NCBI GenBank assembly: GCA_017941035.1
Contig: JAGAXG010000045.1
Coordinates: forward strand, 89,828 to 153,827
DNA: 64,000 bases
Source of the DNA: a bacterium
GTDB taxonomy: Bacteria; Cyanobacteriota; Vampirovibrionia; Gastranaerophilales; Gastranaerophilaceae
Direction: 5' to 3'
Under the pieces are notes generated by a model. That model ran no database searches and had not been told where the DNA came from. It saw only the letters and a list, made by a program, of their open reading frames with translations. Below are positions 60,980 through 64,000 of this stretch, in pieces. The first letter of the stretch is position 1. Every line of letters starts with the position of its first letter. Position numbers and translations under genes: made by a program.

Positions 60980-61051
60980 TTTATTACTAAAGTTTGACAT
61001 ATTTGTGTATAATAAGTACTATATGAGTATAGTACATAATTTTAGTAATAT
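60980..61051 (+). promoter_or_regulatory. Divergent promoter with nested palindromes
   Basis: TTGACA (60994-60999), 17 nt, TACTAT (61017-61022). GTACTATA-TGAG-TATAGTAC (61016-61035) is a perfect palindrome over the -10 box, enclosed by ATTACTAAA (about 60983) and TTTAGTAAT (61043-61051). Probable operators of the small XRE regulator. Confidence 0.7.
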
Positions 61052-61076
61052 TTATTAACAGAAAGGGGAATTAATT

Positions 61077-61274
61077 ATGGATAAAAACATGGAAAAGGGA
61101 AAAGAAGGAATTACTGAAGATGTACTTGTCGCATTAAAAAATTACATCGAAGTAACATCAAAATATTCAGAAGAATTTTCTGATAATAAACCTCTATATC
61201 GTATATGTTTTATGCTTGATAAAATGGAAGAAGAACTCGACAAGTTAAAACCTTATTACGATGTCCTATGCTAA
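61077..61274 (+). CDS. Small acidic hypothetical protein
   Basis: 65 residues (MDKNMEKGKEGITEDVLVAL, YRICFMLDKMEEELDKLKPY), helical, unrecognised. AAAGGGG site 9 nt upstream, divergent from and probably controlled by the XRE regulator; terminator follows. Confidence 0.6.
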   Translation: MDKNMEKGKEGITEDVLVALKNYIEVTSKYSEEFSDNKPLYRICFMLDKMEEELDKLKPYYDVLC

Positions 61275-61289
61275 TCGAATAAATATAAA

Positions 61290-61322
61290 AAAAAGCGCTG
61301 ATAATTGCTATCAGCGCTTTTT
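61290..61322. terminator. Bidirectional terminator
   Basis: AAAGCGCTGATA/TATCAGCGCTTT, 12-bp perfect stem with A and T flanks, between the convergent small gene and gatA. Confidence 0.9.
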
Positions 61323-61335
61323 ATTTATTACATTA

Positions 61336-62799
61336 TTAAATATTTGGTAATTTTGTATAAAAATCATTTGCTTGCTCGAATTGATAAGCAAAATTAAATA
61401 AACTTGCTTCATTAAATTGAGGAGCAAGGATTTGCAAACCAATTGGCATGCCTGAATTATCAAAACCTGCCGGAACGCTTATCCCTGGGATTCCTGCAAG
61501 ATTACATCCGATTGTTGCAATATCAGTCAAATACATTGCAAGAGGATCAGATGCTTTTGAACCGAGCTCAAATGCAGTATTTGGACAAGTTGGTGAAATC
61601 AACACATCAACTTCTTTAAATGCATTAACAAAATCTTGAGTTACAAGGGCTCTCATTTGTTGAGCTTTCTTATAATAAGCGTCATAATAACCTGCAGAAA
61701 GAGCATAAGTACCGAGCATTATACGACGTTTAACTTCAGGACCGAAACCTTCAGCACGAGTTTTGGTATACATTTCCATAAGATTTTTAGCATCAGGAGT
61801 TCTATAACCATATCTTACGCCGTCGAATCTTGCGAGATTAGATGAACATTCTGCAGTTGCTAAAATATAATAAATACCAATTGAATATTTTATATTCTTA
61901 AGTGAAATTTCTTTAATTTCACAACCGAGTTTTTTATAAGTTTCTATTGCATTTTCAACAGCTTTTTGAACATCAGCAGAGTTACCTTCGCTCATAAGTT
62001 CTTTAATAACACCTACTTTTTTACCTTTAATGTCATTTTTTAAGAAATCTGCATAATGTTCAACAGGCATATTTAAAGAAGTAGAATCTTTAGGATCATG
62101 TCCTGCAATTACCTCTAAAAGATTTGCGCAATCTTCAACAGAGCGTGCAAAAGGGCCTATTTGGTCTAAAGAAGAAGCAAAAGCTATCAACCCATAACGT
62201 GAAACTCTGCCATAAGTAGGTTTCATTCCAACGATACCGCAAAAAGATGCCGGTAAACGTATAGAACCACCGGTATCAGAACCCAGTGCCAAAGTCACTT
62301 CACAAGCAGAAACACTTGCAGAAGAACCTCCTGAAGATCCTCCGGGAACTTTGTTTAAATCCCAAGGGTTATGAACCTTGCCAAATGCAGAGTTTTCATT
62401 TGATGAGCCCATAGCAAATTCATCCAAATTTGCTTTCCCAACTATCGGAACGAGATTATTTAAAAGTTTTTCTGTAATTGTGGCATTAAAAGGTGATACA
62501 AAATTTTCCAAAATTTTTGAAGAAGCTGTTGTTTTAGAACCAACTAAATTCATATTATCTTTTAATGCAAGAGGAATACCTGCCAAAAGAGGTAATTCTT
62601 CACCTTTAGCAATTTTTTCATCAACTTTTTTTGCGGTAGCAAGTGCAATATCTTCTGTTAAAGAATTAAAAGCACCAATTTTATCTTCAATAGAATTTAT
62701 TCTTTCAAACGTCGATTTTGTAAGTTCAACTGCTGAAATTTCTTTATTTTTTATAGCTTTGCTTTGCTCAGTTGCAGTCTTTTTTAAAAGCTCGTTCAT
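61336..62799 (-). CDS. gatA: Glutamyl-tRNA(Gln) amidotransferase subunit A
   Basis: 487 residues. Amidase signature with Lys in IPLALKDNMN near 78, the cis-Ser/Ser pair in KVPGGSSGGSSASVSA near 150-160 and TGGSIRLPASFCG near 176. It supplies ammonia for Glu-tRNA(Gln) to Gln-tRNA(Gln) conversion with GatB and GatC, which are not adjacent. AAGGAG site; a terminator follows. Confidence 0.93.
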   Translation of the reverse strand: MNELLKKTATEQSKAIKNKEISAVELTKSTFERINSIEDKIGAFNSLTEDIALATAKKVDEKIAKGEELPLLAGIPLALKDNMNLVGSKTTASSKILENFVSPFNATITEKLLNNLVPIVGKANLDEFAMGSSNENSAFGKVHNPWDLNKVPGGSSGGSSASVSACEVTLALGSDTGGSIRLPASFCGIVGMKPTYGRVSRYGLIAFASSLDQIGPFARSVEDCANLLEVIAGHDPKDSTSLNMPVEHYADFLKNDIKGKKVGVIKELMSEGNSADVQKAVENAIETYKKLGCEIKEISLKNIKYSIGIYYILATAECSSNLARFDGVRYGYRTPDAKNLMEMYTKTRAEGFGPEVKRRIMLGTYALSAGYYDAYYKKAQQMRALVTQDFVNAFKEVDVLISPTCPNTAFELGSKASDPLAMYLTDIATIGCNLAGIPGISVPAGFDNSGMPIGLQILAPQFNEASLFNFAYQFEQANDFYTKLPNI

Positions 62800-62878
62800 A
62801 ATATCTCCTTAAAGCTAATCCTATGCAAAAATTTTATGACAAACATAAGTCAATAGCAAGTAAAAAGAGAAATTAAAA

Positions 62879-64000
62879 CTACTTCACGCAAACCGCCGTG
62901 AGGAACGAGCCGTAGCGGTAGGTGTTGTACCTGCTCGTGTACGAACTGTTGAAGTAGCGGCCGTTCGCGCCGTCGTAATTTGCGCTGTCCTCTGAACTAG
63001 ACCACAAGGCGTAGTTCCAAGACGAGCCTAAACCGGCAAAAGTTGTGCCTAGTTTGGAGGTGTTTAATGTGCCATCATATCTGGCTGTATCTCCTATTTG
63101 GCTTGGGGCATCATATAAGTAGGTTGCGATTTTTGCAAGGTCTGTTAATGTTGCTAAGTGCCCGCCCATATCTTTACACTTTACCATCGCTCCCGCCCAG
63201 CGGTCACCTTTAGTTATACAACTATTGTTCGTACAACAATATTTTATATTGTATTTTGTTTTGTAGTCAGATTTTACTTCCCAAGTTCCATTATTATTTG
63301 TACAATAATCATCTCTATATAATGGAGTCGGGACTTCAGGTTTAGTTATCTTTAAGCCCGCAAAAGATATCCACTCAAGATTTGCACCGTTAAATCCGAT
63401 TACATCTTTACCGAATTTGTTAGGTCCTTTTGTCCCGTTTAAATCTACTATCCCTTTTATACAACTCGTTGTCTTTGAACGGGCATCCTCTTTTACTCCG
63501 TTATACTCAACTGCATCAGGATCAGAGACTGGGCAGTTTTTGTTCCAAGATAATATCATAGGTGTTCCATCGCCCAAAACTATCCCTGCAACATCTGTAT
63601 AATCATCCTTATTTACATGAAAATCCCCGCCGTCTTTTATGTTTGAGACTTCCACATCTTCTTCATCTGTTTTAATTCTACTGTATGGTAAGCAGTCTGT
63701 TAGGTTATCTTTATCACAAATTGTCACTATCTTTAAATGTTTTGATAGTGCCTGCGCAAATTCATAACTCGGATTTGCGCCGTTATAATATGGTCCGATA
63801 CCGTATTCTATATTTAATAAATCTGTTCCTTTGGATAGTTTGCGCTCAAAAACTGCTATTTTGTTTTTGGTTACTGTGTCATTTATTTTTGTTAGCAAAG
63901 TTGGCAGTGTCAGCGCTGATACGACACCAATTATGACAAGAGCAATCAATGTTTCAGCTAAGGTAAATGCTTTTTTCTTTTTACTAAGGAGATTAGCTAA
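62879..64000 (-). CDS. Type IV pilin-like protein with lectin-like variable C-terminus, copy 2 (runs off the window)
   Basis: The frame stays open to the window end and reads LANLLSKKKKAFTLAETLIAL at its visible start, so the leader begins beyond 64000. The body is near-identical to the 2614 gene (GIGPYYNGANPSYEFAQALS, WEVKSDYKTKY, WAGAMVKCKDMGGHLATLTD). Its last 28 variable codons (DSA-NYDGANGRYFNSSYTSRY...-AVCVK) differ strongly from copy 1. Prepilin cleavage before F is expected. Likely surface-exposed. Confidence 0.82.
   Translation of the reverse strand, partial: LANLLSKKKKAFTLAETLIALVIIGVVSALTLPTLLTKINDTVTKNKIAVFERKLSKGTDLLNIEYGIGPYYNGANPSYEFAQALSKHLKIVTICDKDNLTDCLPYSRIKTDEEDVEVSNIKDGGDFHVNKDDYTDVAGIVLGDGTPMILSWNKNCPVSDPDAVEYNGVKEDARSKTTSCIKGIVDLNGTKGPNKFGKDVIGFNGANLEWISFAGLKITKPEVPTPLYRDDYCTNNNGTWEVKSDYKTKYNIKYCCTNNSCITKGDRWAGAMVKCKDMGGHLATLTDLAKIATYLYDAPSQIGDTARYDGTLNTSKLGTTFAGLGSSWNYALWSSSEDSANYDGANGRYFNSSYTSRYNTYRYGSFLTAVCVK
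62898..62980 (-). other. Hypervariable block (candidate DGR variable region 2)
   Basis: Gapless 83-nt counterpart of 2633-2715. Codons are dominated by AAC-derived types (TAC, AAC, GAC, GGC, TTC, AGC, ACC). The identical 3' flank is a likely homing-initiation site. Confidence 0.72.

Noticed and set aside
1..64000. CRISPR array or retroelement reverse transcriptase within the window
   Set aside because: No repeat-spacer array seen; no protein with a YxDD/reverse transcriptase motif among the genes, so the DGR must be encoded elsewhere if it exists.

Overview
The window is about 30% G+C by eye and gene-dense. It encodes a diderm cell envelope (BamA, Skp/OmpH), a peptidoglycan operon, flagellar rod genes, a GH57 glucan-branching enzyme, a flavodiiron protein with ferritin, and several exported proteins. 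This mix, the codon use and a recurrent N-terminal Asn-aromatic-x-Gly motif fit the non-photosynthetic gut relatives of Cyanobacteria (Vampirovibrionia/'Melainabacteria', order Gastranaerophilales). That assignment is inference, because there is no rRNA here.

Layout. 1-19.4 kb is core chromosome: tRNA-Asp, GH57 enzyme, a type IV pilin-like protein with a variable C-terminus, GNAT, then a murC-murB-ddl-ftsQ-prenyltransferase-lepB run, flavodiiron protein and ferritin, an aminotransferase, a kinase-like/helical-repeat protein and an MFS pump. 19.4-37.25 kb is an integrated region bounded by a duplicated 3' half of tRNA-Met(CAT). It contains two left ends of the same type (19438 and 35052), so it looks like two tandem elements. 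The larger carries a TIGR04255-like/small protein/metallo-hydrolase cassette, an operon of exported proteins, a candidate restriction nuclease, a P4/D5-type helicase-primase, an ArdC-like antirestriction protein, an excisionase-like HTH, a tyrosine integrase, a repressor with its operator, a SLOG-like protein and a second tRNA(CAT). The smaller one is decayed. 37.3-39.1 kb holds small envelope or unknown genes. 39.1-53.4 kb is a defence-rich island ending at tRNA-Leu(GAG). It holds an IetAS-like AAA ATPase + subtilase pair, an MmeI-like restriction-modification enzyme, DUF2513, HEPN/Ymh and DUF4186 proteins, and a four-gene Mu/Tn7-type transposition operon beside the tRNA. 53.5-64 kb is core again: flgF/G-like, flgG-like, flgB, flgC, bamA, skp, a nucleoside phosphorylase, gatA, and a second variable pilin-like gene running off the end.

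The strongest signals are as follows. (1) The two pilin-like proteins, 60 kb apart, have near-identical bodies but a gapless 83-nt, G+C-rich hypervariable block just before an identical 3' end, the signature of diversity-generating-retroelement targets. No reverse transcriptase is in the window. (2) One of these genes also has a G11 tract in its leader that puts it out of frame, with G10 restoring the frame, so it may be phase-variable. (3) A Mu/Tn7-like transposition operon beside tRNA-Leu carries an orphan recombinase core-binding-domain protein in place of a known target selector. (4) Two tRNA 3'-end duplications are each followed by a related hairpin-rich sequence.
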